A stretch of 64,000 nucleotides of DNA, taken from positions 35,447,832 to 35,511,831 of the forward strand of contig NC_081830.1 in NCBI RefSeq assembly GCF_030867095.1, written 5' to 3'. Positions within the stretch are counted from its first letter, which is position 1, and every line of letters starts with the position of its first letter. Under the pieces are notes generated by a model. The model saw nothing but the letters and a program-made list of their open reading frames with translations. It was not told the DNA's origin and did no database searches. Below, in pieces: positions 47,505 to 59,675 of this stretch. A program made the position numbers and the translations under genes. This DNA is from Alligator mississippiensis. Taxonomy: Eukaryota; Chordata; Crocodylia; Alligatoridae.

Positions 47505-48410
47505 AACCAGTAACTACATGTGGCTGTGCAGTGTGTTGTCTGTTTAATAAAACTGTTATTTGGACCCCTAAGTTGGGGTTTGCTTTCTATGCTTTGGCCC
47601 TTCTCCAATCTCTGCTCCTCACCCCTCTAACTTCTGTCTCATTTCTCCTTTTCCTGCTTCTGGCTCACTGCCACCTCTAACACCTGTCCTGAGCTCCTCT
47701 GTGCCTCCAAACCCCCTGTTTCTTTGCCACTGTCTTATCCACACTGTTTTTTTTTTCCATTTTCCCTGAGCAACCAGGTTTCTACCTCAGTTTCTTTCCT
47801 GGCATGTCTCCTCCTTGCCACCACTTATCTGCCCCACCCCAATATTTTAGCTGTCTGCCTCAGTTTCCAGCCTCAGTCTACCTTAAGTAAAATCAAGCCT
47901 CAATTCCTTAGCCAGCTTCTCTGTAGTCCACTGGTTCTAATCCTGGTTCTGGCAACTTTAATTCCTTACACTGTAACTCTTTCTTTCTCTCACCTGAACC
48001 TTCCTCCAGGTACCCCAAGCACACACATACATGCTGGACCATCCAATTGAGGAAATTATCCATGTGTATGTGGGCTGTATGTGTGTGAACTGGTGAGTGT
48101 CTGTCTCTGTGTATATATATGTATATACATACATATATATGTAAATGTGTGTATATATATATGGCATTGTGTGCATGATATATTAATTAGTGATCTGTGT
48201 CTAACTTTAAGGGGTGTAGAGTGTATGTGCTTGAATTGGTGATAGGTATGCAAGTGCCTAGTCTAGTTTGGATGTGTATGTGCCTGAGCTGGAAGTGTGT
48301 GTCTGTACGTACCTAATTGATTTGTGTGCTTGTGTATGTGCAATTGTGTCACACCCTCCTGTCTAACAGCGCAATACTGAGATTCTGAGACTTGGCCTGA
48401 CCCCACAGGG
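46740..48410 (+). mobile_element. LTR-like repeat 'X', unsplit copy
   Basis: Parts in order: an upstream promoter-like part (46740-47190), a TATA box CCCTATAAAAAGGGGC at about 47198, a conserved segment from 47300 (CTGAACAAGGACCCC), a (TG)n run at 47455-47501, an AATAAAACTGTTATTTGGACC signal at about 47546, a pyrimidine-rich part, a second TA/TG stretch (48100-48165) and an end at CCTGTCTAACA (about 48368) with weak similarity beyond. The part from 47300 onward matches 6668-7455 plus 10151-10376. The TATA plus polyadenylation order suggests an LTR. No retroviral protein was recognised and the start is uncertain. Fossil. Confidence 0.55.
47455..47501. repeat. (TG)n microsatellite
   Basis: About 23 uninterrupted TG units inside repeat X. 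The matching site in the other copy is at 6812-6843. Confidence 0.97.
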
Positions 48411-49341
48411 CAACAAGGTTGCCAGTGGATCATGATATGAGGGATCCTGACAGTACATAACCCTGAGATTTTATATCGTTGGGGCCAGCACAGGGCAAGT
48501 TTTCATACTGCTGGGGCCAGCACAGGTGCTGGCCCCAGGCTATAGCTCCTCTTGCCTTCTGATCTGAGAGGCAGGGTCATTTTGCCCTAAGTGGAAAAAC
48601 GTGTTACACACCAAAGTGCATGTCCAGGCACATGCACTGTGGCAAAAATCCCAAGCAAAAATTTGTGCCGCTCCTATTTGAACTGCTGCAAGTGCACATG
48701 ACTATATGTGTGGGCGTGCCCCTGGGGACTACTCCTTTTCTCTCTGTCCATCCTGGGACCTTCTCTCCATGTCTGCACTGGACTACTTTTGTGACACTCA
48801 CCACATCTCTCATAGCCTCTCTTTTTGTCTTGAGGCTCCTTCAGCTGCACTAGCAATAAAAAGGTTGCAGGCTAAAATCCAACACTCCCAGTTTCTCCTG
48901 GGCACAGGAATAAGTTACCTTTGGGAAGAATATCCCACCACATAACTACTTCCATATTTTCCACAAATTTGTTTCTCTCCTCTGTTACTGGCTTTCCTCT
49001 AGGCCTATTAATGTCATTTTAGTCCAATGTTTAAGGACATTAGCTGTCTAATTACACACATAATTACACATACATGCAATTTTTATTTTATATTATACCA
49101 TGATAAATAGGCATCACAGTATATTACTTCCCTGATTTCAGAGGAGCTCTTCCATAGGCCATCTTTTACTTTCCGAGGTAGATCCTTGACTACCTGGTGG
49201 TTGAAATAACCCAATATATGACTAAAGTATGCAATATTGCAACATTTATAGACAATGCGTTGATAATATATTTCACATAGGTTATTACAGGCACCAGCAA
49301 ATTCCTCAAAAAATATATAAAATATCTTTGTTTTACAAAGT
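48411..49341. other. Intergenic, downstream of intact OR
   Basis: Contains the local near-duplicate phrase GGGGCCAGCACAGG (48480-48535), twice. No gene recognised. Confidence 0.4.
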
Positions 49342-50277
49342 TCAAAGAAATATTTTTTTGCTTAACAGCCTTTTCAATGCTTGCTTTACTTCCTTATTCC
49401 TCAAACTGTAGATCAAAGGGTTCAGCATTGGAGACACAAGTGTATAGAATAGGGAAAGCAGTTTGTCAGAGCTGAGTGAGTAGAAGGATTTGGGCCTTAG
49501 GTAAGTCACAATGCCAGATCCATAAAACAGAGTGACTACGATGAGGTGGGAGGAGCAGGTGGAGAAGGTTTTTCTCCTACTGTCAGCTGATGGTATCTTG
49601 AGGATGGTTTGCAGAATACAGGCATAGGACATGAGGATGAGCATGAAGGGCACCATAATGAAGATGATAGTGACAGCATAGGTGATGATTTCATTCCTGT
49701 AAGTGTTCACACAGACAAGCTTCAGCAGAGGAGGCAGGTCACAAAAGAAGTGGTTTACTCTATTGAGGCCACAGAAGGGCAATGTGAATGTTGAAGTTGT
49801 CTGCCCCACACTGACCAGCACACCCACGAGCCAGGACACAGCTAAAAGCTGGAAGCAAACTGTCCGACTCATCATGGTCATGTAGTACAGAGGGTGACAG
49901 ATGGCCACATAGCGGTCATATGCCATGGCAGCTAGCACAAAACACTCTGTGATCCCCAAGAGGGTAAAGAAATTCAGCTGCATGGCGCAGCCCAGAAAGG
50001 AGATCCTGTTTTCTTTGGAGAAGAAACTCAATAGCATTTTGGGAATTGTTGAAGAGGTGTAACTGATTTCCACACAGGACAGATTTCTGAGGAAGAAATA
50101 CATGGGGGAGTGAAGGACAGGGTCTACCAGGGTGATCACAATGATCAAGATGTTTCCCCCTAAGTCAACGATGAACATAAGCAGTATTAGGAAGAAAAAG
50201 GTGGCTTGGACTTCGACAATGTTTGAGAAAGGCTCAAAGAAGAAGTGTGTCACAAGTGAGCGGTTCTCACCAGCCAT
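49342..50277 (-). CDS. Intact class II olfactory receptor
   Basis: A 311-residue seven-helix odorant receptor, the usual length. It has an NRS glycosylation site at residues 5-7, GN at 41-42, PMYFFLRNLSCVEI at 58-71, Cys97 and the loop 2 cysteines 169, 179 and 189, MAYDRYVAIC at 118-127, KTFSTCSSHLIVV at 236-248 and PMLNPLIYSLRNKEV at 283-297. The reading frame is open up to 50409, but a pyrimidine tract ending CTACAG (minus strand, 50298-50303) is a likely 3' splice site inside that extension. The extra 44 codons would therefore be intronic, and the ATG at 50277 gives the family-typical start. An out-of-frame ATG at 50297, right after the acceptor, opens a 15-codon overlapping frame. It should act in olfactory neuron cilia. 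It is closest to OR10/OR6-like class II receptors. Confidence 0.94.
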   Translation of the reverse strand: MAGENRSLVTHFFFEPFSNIVEVQATFFFLILLMFIVDLGGNILIIVITLVDPVLHSPMYFFLRNLSCVEISYTSSTIPKMLLSFFSKENRISFLGCAMQLNFFTLLGITECFVLAAMAYDRYVAICHPLYYMTMMSRTVCFQLLAVSWLVGVLVSVGQTTSTFTLPFCGLNRVNHFFCDLPPLLKLVCVNTYRNEIITYAVTIIFIMVPFMLILMSYACILQTILKIPSADSRRKTFSTCSSHLIVVTLFYGSGIVTYLRPKSFYSLSSDKLLSLFYTLVSPMLNPLIYSLRNKEVKQALKRLLSKKIFL

Positions 50278-53177
50278 TTCCCATTCTTGCTTTCCATCTG
50301 TAGAGATAATAAAATCATCATGAACTAATAAGGTAGATGAACTGTCACAGGCGAAACTAGGACTTTGAAAAGCAGGGTGCAGGTGGTGTGGTGCATTGTG
50401 ACATAACACAATACATACTTTTTTCTGTGATTAAAAGGAAACAAAAAGATTTACTAACGTGCTAGAGGCCAAGGGCTATAACTGTTACTTCCAGCCTGGC
50501 CATAGACAGTGTTGCTCCCTGCACCCCAACAGGAATCACCTAAACACTCCATCATGGCCCCAAACTGCTCTTTAATGCTGCCTGCACTGTCAACTGTTAT
50601 TCCACATATCTGCACAGTCAGCAACACCTCATCATGCCCCTAAACCATAAAAACCCATTGTCTCATGCTGCAGTGAGTACTACCCTGCCCCTTCACTGCC
50701 CTCACAGACCCACTGTATCCTGCAGTTTCATCCCCATCATGCCTCACTCCTTTGTACTATCACCATCTCCCTCACACCCTCCCCTGCCCCTCTGAAGGTT
50801 CGAACTTCACTGTGGCCCCTCACACCCCCGTGACTCTCTCACTCAATCCCTCTTCCTCTCAAGACCCCATTTTACCCCCATCCCTCTCCAACCCCAAACC
50901 CCATCTTCCCCTCACTTCTCACCCCATAATAACCCAACCATTCCTCATCTCTCTACTCCACAGCCCTCCCTCCCTGCAAAAACAACCTGGTGACTGCTCT
51001 AGCCCCTCATGTTCCCTTGGAACACATTTCTTTACTCAGGGAGGTTGACCCCTCTCATCCACCTATGTCTGACTATATGTCTCGTTGTACCAGTGGTTCA
51101 ACCTCTTGCAGCATCCATCCTCTCCTGCAAGGAAGAACTCAGAAAAAGGTCACTGCAGCAACTTTACTGTTTGCTTCAACTTTGCAATCCCTCCTGCCAC
51201 TGCACAGCTCAGCCTGCCTTCAGCCCTGCCTCTACCTCTCCTGTCTCTGACTTGCTGTAGGTTTCAGTCTCTTAGGAACAAAGCCTCTCAGTACAAGTTC
51301 TTGGATATCAGGACACCTTTATTGGATGCACTGGGAGTGAGTAGAGAAACATTACCAAGAGTAGTAATAGACTGAATAATTGTAGAAGAAAGAAGAGTTT
51401 GATTAGAGGAAGACTGAGAAAGAGCCCACACAAAATGGATAATAAAGAGACATGAAGTCAGTTGACACCCTCAGTTCTATCTGAATAAAAAGGCTGTTGT
51501 CCCTGTTGAGTAGTTTGTTTTAAACATCTGTTGGAGCAGGACTGCACCAGTAACCTCCCCCCACCTCTGGACCACACCATCACACCCCTCAGGGTCTACT
51601 CTTCCCACATAGTTCAGAAGGAAAATTCTAACACGCATTAACAAGGATCACACCGGCCCATTCAATCACAATAGCAGTATCTACAAAAACCTTTATTCAA
51701 AGGAAGATGAAATACCAAACAACATTTCCAGTAGGATATTCTATTCAGTTAATCATTCCAGCTAATGACAAAAAATATATATTCCCTTTGCCAATTTAAT
51801 ATTCTTTCTCTACCCTACTATGCTTTACACCAGAGGAATGCAGATTTTATAAAACAAATGACTCCTAATTTCTCTCTCACACAGTGAAAGTAGGATCGGA
51901 CTTTTTCTTCATCCACACACTCTTATGCTTTAACTATCTGCTACCTGCTCTCTGTCTCTCTCTAATAGTACACACCAGATACCACTTTAATAAAACATCT
52001 TAAGGGATTTGGCTCAGAAAATTTCAGTGCAGTTTAAAGTATACCTGTACTACATAGTTTTGAAACTCCCAGCTCTAAATAATGAATAAATAATAATCCC
52101 TGTATTATTCCTTAGAACATTTTTATTCTAAGAAAAGAGTATCACTCATCAGGGAATAATTCTGTTACATTCTTTTCAAGTGTGTGCATTATTTTTTTAT
52201 GAATACTAAATTAATCAAAGTTATTTGACATCAGAATCAGGCACTCATTTCACTGATGGATGTGTTCCTACACTGCTCTGCACTCACAATGTCAATGTAT
52301 TATTGACTGAAGAAGGTGAATGGCAATGAATAAATGTAATGAAAGGAAAATGTACACTACATTTTTAAATATATGTTTTAGTATAATCAGATTTTCAATC
52401 ATACCTGTTGCTGGAAGATTACATTCAGTAATTCTGAAGAAGCCAATACTGAATGCAGAAGCATTTTAATTCTTGTGTGTGTCCTGTGGGACCAGGTCTC
52501 TCATGAATCCTTGTAAGTGCATGACACAATAATATTTTTAATATTTTTAATTCTCTCTCTTATTCCCTAACCTCTAAACAAGGGCTTATGGAAAATTGTC
52601 CACTGAAGCGATTTTAAGTGGGAAATTGGATTTTTAAATGTACCATTTTTTAAAATGTTCTGTTTTGGAAATTGGAATGACATTTAGCTCAAAAATACTG
52701 CAGTTTCTAATAATTTTCAGGTTTTTACTTGTTCAATGTTCAAAATTCTCCATTGTTTATTCATACTCTGAAATATATATATTTAAAATATTCATGATAT
52801 AAATATTATTTTAATTATTTTTTCTTCAATTCCCTGCCCCACACCCTCAACACACTTGCATGGAAACAAAGAAACAACCAGAAATGCAGAACAATATTTG
52901 AACAGTTCTTAGAAAATGATAATATTTACCTAAATTTTGCTCTCACACTGGTATAACTAGTGAAGAAATCTGCTGAACCACAGGAGGCCTTAGGAACTCT
53001 TTTGTTATTAAGGTTTTGAGCACAGATATTATAGTGTTTCTTCAAAACAGTCCCACCAAAATACATTTTCTCATTCCCAACTTACAATGAGGTTGTTTAT
53101 GGTGAGGCCTTCAAATAGTTTTGATGTACCACTGCTCCCACTGGCTTCAATGAATGTAATTTTTTTAGGGAAAAATA
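50278..53177. other. OR upstream region and gene-poor stretch
   Basis: 50298-50303 is the likely splice acceptor for the OR. 50690-51240 is a C/T-rich stretch with CCCTCACC and CCTCTCC words that yields several overlapping chance frames. 51260-51700 has minus-strand AATAAAGG near 51323, which could be an LTR signal, but nothing else supports this. The rest is AT-rich with no recognised gene. Confidence 0.4.
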
Positions 53178-53405
53178 GGTATGTCTGCACAAGAGTCTTT
53201 GAGCACATTACACTAAATATATGCATTAGTGTGGTGGGCAAAGCCTGTGCTAATGATCTAATGCACCATAGATTTAGTCTAATACATGTTAACATCACTA
53301 AAAAGTGTACATCTGTGCTAAAGTGCAGTAACACCAGTTACAGTACATTAAATTTAATGTGTTCCAGCTATAGTGCATTAATGAATGTGTAGATGCACTC
53401 AGTAT
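53178..53405. mobile_element. MITE-like element with GTGCATCTACAC-type ends
   Basis: The left end GGTATGTCTGCACAAGAG pairs with the inverse of the right end TGAATGTGTAGATGCACT. Interior words ATGCATTAGTGTGG and TAGTGCATTAATG are in inverted relation. No coding capacity. Related in style to the next two elements and to Chompy MITEs of crocodilians. The family name is inference. Confidence 0.55.
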
Positions 53406-54811
53406 GGGAGTAAAATTAATAAAGGAACTTAAAGACCAAATAGGGACTTTAGCAGAACTGAAGCAACAGCATTCCAGATGGAGATTTTCAGAAATCTGAC
53501 AAATTTCACCAGCAAATCTCTAAAACTTTGTAACTCCATGTGTCCAGAGGTTCTGTCACTTTGCCTGAATTGAGCATCTTAGTGCTTGTCTAATGCCTAA
53601 AGACAGTTAAGTTTTACAGACTAGCTGTTCCTGATCATGAGTTCTCTTTTGTGCCTGATCAAATTGGCATGCTCAGAGCACACTTAACACCCAGTTACAG
53701 AATAGCATATTAATTTTGGCACTCAGAACCACTATCACTCAGAAATAACAATGATAGTAGTGCTAGACTCATGCTTTATTACCAAGTAGCTAAAGCACTC
53801 ATCCAATCAATGGGATTCATGGGTCTGATAGCTATCATACCCTAAGAATGATGAAATCTTCATTTACCATATCCCAGGAAAATACCAACTTGATCAGGGG
53901 AGGAATTAGATAATGTCAAGTTTGCTTTTTGTCCATCTGATTGAACTGGGCCAATGTGCTGCCAAAAGTGAAAAATTCAGAAGGCCAGAGAGAAAGTAAG
54001 CAACATTTTGGTAGTGCCCCAAAGTTATGAGCTATTGCAAATGGGGAACATTATTAGATAATCATACAGGAAAAACTGGATAAGTAGATTTTTAAGAACC
54101 TGAACTTAACATACAGAGTTTCTCAGGCTTCAGAAGCAGAAAAGCTGTCTAACAAACAAGGACACACAGTCTGAGAAACTGGGGGCTTGTACCATACTGT
54201 CCCATAACATGAGACGAGGTGGCACCAGCTTGCAAGGTGGTGTGACTAACACACAGAGACCAACCAGCAACAGCCATGGATCAAGAGTCAAGGAGTCATC
54301 AGGAGGAGGAAAGTATACAAAAGCAGAGACTTGAGAGTAACAAAGGGCCCCTCCCCATTCTCCTCCTCCCAAAGACAGGCTCCGAGAAAGGGCCCAGGTT
54401 CAGGGTCCATGAAAAGGGTCCCCATCCTTGGGAGGTGTCCCTGAGGCTGCCACGGACAGGGGGCACACTACTCGCCTGTCTCATCCACCCCACTGGGTGG
54501 TGGGTGTGGGCCTCAGAATCCCACCCCCAGGCTGCTGGCATGCTGACATCTGACATCTGTGTATCAATACATTTGCCTAGTATTGAATGGAAGGGTTGTG
54601 CGCAGTCTGAGGGTGGATGAGTTCCACACCTCCCTCCCCACTGCAACAAGGCATCTGGGTCCTAAAGCCAGAGCCAAAAGAGTGGAGGAACAGAAATGCT
54701 TTGAAATATAGTAGTGCAAAGTGCAGAGTCCTAAATATAAGCACAAAGAACAGAATTCTATATTAGTTACTGGACTCTAAAGTGACATTTGCACAGATTT
54801 CAGGTATCAAC
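53406..54811. other. Intergenic, no recognised gene
   Basis: The pair of opposed frames at 54130-54649 is GC-driven. Nothing recognised. Confidence 0.35.
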
Positions 54812-55083
54812 AGCTGCATCTACAGGACGTGCTGACTGCCAGTAGCTTGTTACTAGTGCACAGCAGTGTTGCATGGCACAAAGCATGATGCGATGCTACT
54901 GCACAATAGTAATGAACTACCATGCGGTTAGCATCCCCTAAAAGCCATTTGGTGATGCTACTATGCAATAACTCCAGTTACTGCACAGTTATTTAGTACT
55001 TGTGCTTAATAATGACTGCACAGTAATGGACTTTAGTACTTAGTAATGACTGCACAGTCAGCATTTCATGTAGACATGGCCTA
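54812..55083. mobile_element. MITE-like element with GCATCTACA ends
   Basis: The left end GCTGCATCTACAGGACGTGC and the right end inverted GCCATGTCTACATGAAATGC share TCTACA-G-(A)-CGTGC/ATGC, followed in both by TGACTG. Interior repeats of ACTGCACAGT and TAGTACTT. Length about 270 bp, no coding capacity. Flanking duplication not resolved. Confidence 0.65.
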
Positions 55084-55587
55084 TATCACCCAATGGTATT
55101 CTACTTTGCCTCACATAATAATGTCCTAAGGTGTATATACATTATTGAGTGCCATATGCACTTAGGCGACTATAGGTCCATCCTATGTGGCTAAGGGTGT
55201 TCCAACTGCACATGCTTACAAATGATTGAGAGATACCTCAGAAGCATGTAAATCTATTTAATCTCCACTGCAATATAACTAGACAAGAAAGTAATAGAAG
55301 TGCAGTACCAGGGCATTTGTAGTGCCCTCATCTCCTCTGCTTTTACCCATGGGCATGTTATAGGGTGTCCTTGGTATTTGTGTAGTTGTATGTGAGGATA
55401 TGAAATGTAAATATGGAAGATTCCTTGGGTTAACAACTGCATGTGAATATAGAGGGGTGAAATCAAGAGCCCAGGAACCCCGTTTTATTCCTATGCTCCT
55501 TTTTTTATTGAAAGAGTGAAACTAGCAAATCAATCAAGAAAGTAACATGGAGCCAGAGGTAGTACAGGTAGGATGGTGCTTGACTCT
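55084..55587. other. Intergenic, no recognised gene
   Basis: Nothing recognised. Confidence 0.35.
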
Positions 55588-55848
55588 TGACATCTACATG
55601 TGACACTCCATTGCCATAGCAACATACTACAGTGATGTAGCATTGGAGGACACAAATGACAACTCTGCAGCTATGTCACGGTGTCAACACACTCCCTCAG
55701 GATAGTACATCACTATAGTAACATAGTGGCTAAAAATAACCTTGTCCCACTGGCATGGCACAGTAATGGCTGTTATTGCTCTGTCATGTGGTACTGAATA
55801 ACAGTGCAGTAACAACAGCACTATAGGGGCACGTGTAGATGCACTCTC
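55588..55848. mobile_element. MITE-like element with GCATCTACACGTG ends
   Basis: The left end TTGACATCTACATGTGACAC pairs with the inverse of the right end, GAGTGCATCTACACGTGCCC. Interior GTAACAACAG and GCCATAGCAAC words are partly inverted. Length about 260 bp. Same style as 54812-55083 and only about 500 bp from it. Confidence 0.65.
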
Positions 55849-58011
55849 TGTGGCTCAAATTGGTTGCTATTTTGGAGGGAGCTATTGTTTCCACTCTCAT
55901 TTATACACTCTGCATTATAGTCACTGAACAAAGCTGCATAAACAGCCTTGGGCTGCCGTTTAGAGTTCTGCTTGCTCCAAATACCCTCTTTGTTTGGCTC
56001 CCCTCTTCAAGGGGAGTGGCCAGTTGGAAGACATGACCCAGTAGTACTCAAACAAATGATGTGTAAGTCAGACTTTGCTGCAGGTCATCAGTAGCCTGTC
56101 AGGTACCTTCACATATGAATCTCAGGTAAGATGTTTTCAATAGCTATAGTTTAGGTCTCTCTCCACTTGGAAGTTGACTAACATGTATATTACTGAGGTT
56201 TGTACCAACTTCTAGGGATGAAAAAGCCCATTGCTAACTCAGGGTCTCTTAAATTAATCTGCTTCCAACACATACAGAATTTGGGATTTAAATAAGTGAT
56301 AAATACATTATTCAATTTACAACACAGCTTCTAAGATGGCAGCTTAATAAGGGTGGGAAGATAGGTTTCTCACTAGAGTACCGGGAAGGGTGCCCATCTT
56401 TTGTCTAATAGCCTAGTGGTGGCAAAGTCACACAGGAAGTGGGTTTTGAGTGTTTGAGAGGCCATAGGAAGCCATAGTACCCATTTGCAAGGAAAGTGGG
56501 CTAACCAATAGGCTAGGGTGGCACATTTATCACCTCTCCAGTTAAAACAAAGTGTCCCGGGAAAGAATGGAGGGAAGGACCCTGAATATAAAAGGAAAGT
56601 TACAGGGAACAGAACAAACAGGAGGGCAAGGAAACAAACATAAAAGTAAAAACAAAAAAAAGCACTCACCCACAGCACGAGCCGCGGCGCAGTGGGAATG
56701 GGGAGAGAAGCCCGCATGGCTCGTTAGCCGTGTCTTTTTCCAGCTGAGGCTGGCTGATGACATCACCAGCAATCACTGGCCAGCGGGAGTTAAAATGGCT
56801 GACGGCAGAAGGAAGGAAGAGGGGAGAACAGATCCCAGGAGTGTACGGCCACGGGACCCATTCTGGGAATCCCTCAGGGAGGAAGGAACACCAGATGAGA
56901 AGCCAGAGGAGGCTCCTGATGCTGGTATTGGCAGCAGTGGCAGGGAACGGCTCAACAGTGCAGGAGATGAGCCAGAAGCAGCCCCTGTAGTCAGCAAAGG
57001 CAGCAGCAACAGGGGAAGCAGAGAAGGGCATGTGAAGACACACACCAAAGCAGGTGGGAGTATGGGGAACAGTTGGGAGAAGGAGGAATTTTCTCCATTG
57101 GGAGAGTCACGGCAGAACCAGCAGGAATGGCTATGGAGGAGCAGGGCATCCACCCTGAATACAGAAAGTAGCCTGGCATACTCAGCCAGGTAGCCAGGCG
57201 ACCCAGATTGGGACACTCAAGAAGGGAGAGAAGTAGGGCAGCACCGGGCTCTGGGAAGAGCGGAAAAGGGGGAAAATATGACCTGAGCAGGAGGCCATCA
57301 GTACACAGCCCCAAGTAGATGTCATCCCCTAGCTAGTCCATAGGGAACTAGGCAGCCGGTACCCTGATGTAAGGGACCAGAGAATGGTGCTACCCGGATT
57401 CCCAGTGATACAGTAAACATGTTGTTTTGTGTTTTTCTTTTGTGTTGTTCTTTTGTGTTTCCCCGTGTGAAGGGGTTGAGAGATAGGAGTGGCTGATACA
57501 AATAGAATAATTGGTGCAGGACCCATAGGGATTCAGTCCATAGGGAAGGAGTCCATTCTAGGGCAAGAACAGTTTCCACAATTGGTACCTTCCAATACAG
57601 ACAACCCGGGATGGGGTAAGTGAATTGGCCTCAAGAGCTGATACCCAGGACAGGAAAGGACTCGAGACGCCGCACATCTATATGAGAAGGGGAGTGTGGC
57701 CAAGAAGACTGAGTGGTTCATCAAGGTAGCATAAGGTTGGGGTGTAGGGGTGGCGGAGCCCCGCAAGTGACTGTCAGGTGGACCGCATGCCGTAAAAGGA
57801 CCCAGGGTAGTCAGCCCTCCACTGGGAAACATTCAAAGTCGTGGCAGGAAAGATAGGGGAAGACTACTCTAGGATTGACCATCTACTCGGCAATTTACGG
57901 GAGTCTGCAAGGCATACACCACCCATTGCTTGAACCAAGGCTGCATGTGACTGGGTGTTTGAGACGCAGCAGTCACACAAGGCTACCAGGCAACCAAGAG
58001 TGCAAGTCACA
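55849..58011. other. Gene-poor stretch with one unexplained open frame
   Basis: A plus-strand frame is open from 56552 to 57193 (213 codons). An in-frame ATG at 56795 in a good context (AAAATGG) would give about 133 residues beginning MADGRRKEEGRTDPR, hydrophilic and rich in E, G, R and S, with no recognised domain. Overlapping minus frames of similar length (56373-57314) argue for a GC effect. It could be the 5' end of an unrecognised mobile element. I do not claim a gene. 57400-57470 is T-rich. Confidence 0.3.
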
Positions 58012-58095
58012 TAATCATAAAAGTAGGTCTGGAAAGGACCTGAGCAAGTCACCCTTTAATCAACACAGCAGCATCCCTATCTAAGCCATCCTAGA
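58012..58095 (-). mobile_element. CR1-type 3' UTR fragment
   Basis: The plus-strand phrase ATCATAAAAGTAGGTCTGG and then AAAGGACCTGAGCAAGTCA, followed by AAGCCATCCTAGACAT, matches the well-known complement of CR1-type 3' UTRs. Only a remnant is left. 58096-58589 shows nothing recognised. Confidence 0.5.
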
Positions 58096-58589
58096 CATAT
58101 CACTGGGACAGAAGAAAGAAAAGAAAGAGTGTAGCTGGAACATATGCACAGCAGAGCTTACTCTGTCCAAAAAGAAGCAGCAGCACACCCACACAAAGGG
58201 CAGGTCTTATTCACTCCATGAAAATGCAGTGCTTTGAATCATTTTCAAACCTGATTAAAATATTTTAAAATCAGAAGAATATTAAAACCACAGATTTTCT
58301 CCCAGTAATCCCTATGTCAAGACCACATGCTGTTTTTGAACCTGAATATGTGATAACATCGTGGAAATACCAGGTAATGATGATACACAACCAGATATCC
58401 CTTAATCTTAAAAAGGATGAATGCCATTTACCTGGACATGTTCTGTAGGTCATATTTTATTCAGTTTATAAAATATTCACAGCATAAAATGGATTAATTA
58501 AAACGCAGGAACCTGGTCATATAAAATGAGGCTCCTACAAAAACTGTTCAAATTATAATCATAAGTGTATGAAGCAGCTAGTATTCACT

Positions 58590-59675
58590 TGGGATTTGGA
58601 TTCAGCCAATTTGGGGGACAGTGATTCAATTTGGTGATTTGAATCACTGTTCTGATTCAATTCGGCTTAATCTGATTCAGAGATTTGGCAGCAACCTAGT
58701 CTCCAAATCTCTGAATCAACCAGGCCAGGCCCATTCCCCACCCAATCTCCCAGCCTGGCAATGGCTGTCCTGCCCAGCCCTGCTCCTGACACTTCTTAAA
58801 AAAAATGTCCCAACTCAGTGGGTGCTGCCGGGGAAGGAGGTGCTCCTCGTCACCCCCCTGTGCCTCACACAGCATGGGGGACTCTGCACAAGCCCCCAAC
58901 CACCGCTGTCATTCCCCTAGCCCTCCCATGGGTGCCCCACCCAGGCCAACTCCGGCCCTTTAAGAACAAAAAAACCCAGATTCTCCTTTGCTGCTGGGGG
59001 GGGGGGGCAGGGGGCTTGTCCATGCTGTCCCGCACTGCCCTACACCACATAGGAGGCTCTGCATGAGCCCCCAAATCCCTGAGGCTGCCACAGGAGTAGT
59101 GAGTCGTGGGGCTTTTCTTTGGGTTTTTTGGCTTAAAGGGCCAGAACTGGCCCAGCAGGGGCACCTGTTGGGGGTCTGGGGGAGTGGGGGGGTTGGGGGG
59201 CTTGTGGAAGGGCCTCTCATGCAGTGGGGGGCAGTGGGGGGCAGCAAGGAACACCCTCTGCCTGGCAGCACCTGGTGAGAACCGGGGCTTTTCTTAAAAG
59301 TACCAAATTAGAGCAAGTAGAGCAGCCATGGGGGGTGGGACTGGGGGAGTGGGTGGGGGTTGGGGGGCTGAGGGAGCAGGGGGGTTGGGGGGGTCTGACA
59401 GCTGTCCCTCCATCATCCTCTCCCTCCTCCCCCAGCCTCCCCTTCCTGCCCCCTGCTTACCAGCTTGGAGTCAGCTGCAGCTCCCTGCTGCAGCCACCAG
59501 GGGCTGCCTGAATCATCAAAGCTTTCCAAATTTTTTCTGAAGATTCGGAGAGCTTTGAATCGATTCAGACTTTTAAATTGGCCCCCTGATTCGATTAGGA
59601 TTTGGAGGTTCAGACAACAAATCGGGCCGAATCTTCTCTGAATCAAGTCATCACCCAAAGCTTTGCACAGCCCTA
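58590..59675 (-). mobile_element. Second copy of the TAGGGCTGTGCAAAG TIR element
   Basis: Read on the minus strand from 59675 it begins TAGGGCTGTGCAAAGCTTTG, follows the first ~250 bp of 13461-14723 with moderate divergence, and has the same GATTCAG/GAATC-rich edges. The opposite end near 58590 lacks the terminal TAGGGCTG word, so this copy is truncated there. G-rich runs at 58996-59010 and 59160-59180. The opposed open frames at 58818-59540 and 58865-59271 are composition artefacts. Confidence 0.75.

Noticed and set aside
50278-50409. N-terminal extension of 44 codons to the intact OR
   Set aside because: A likely 3' splice site lies inside it, ORs start just before the NxS/T site, and the extension has no signal-like or OR-like sequence.
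51260-51700. Possible minus-strand LTR from an AATAAAGG word
   Set aside because: No TATA box, ends or second copy could be found.
56552-57193. 213-codon plus-strand frame, possible gene
   Set aside because: No recognisable domain, and equally long minus-strand frames overlap it. Kept only as an unexplained frame.
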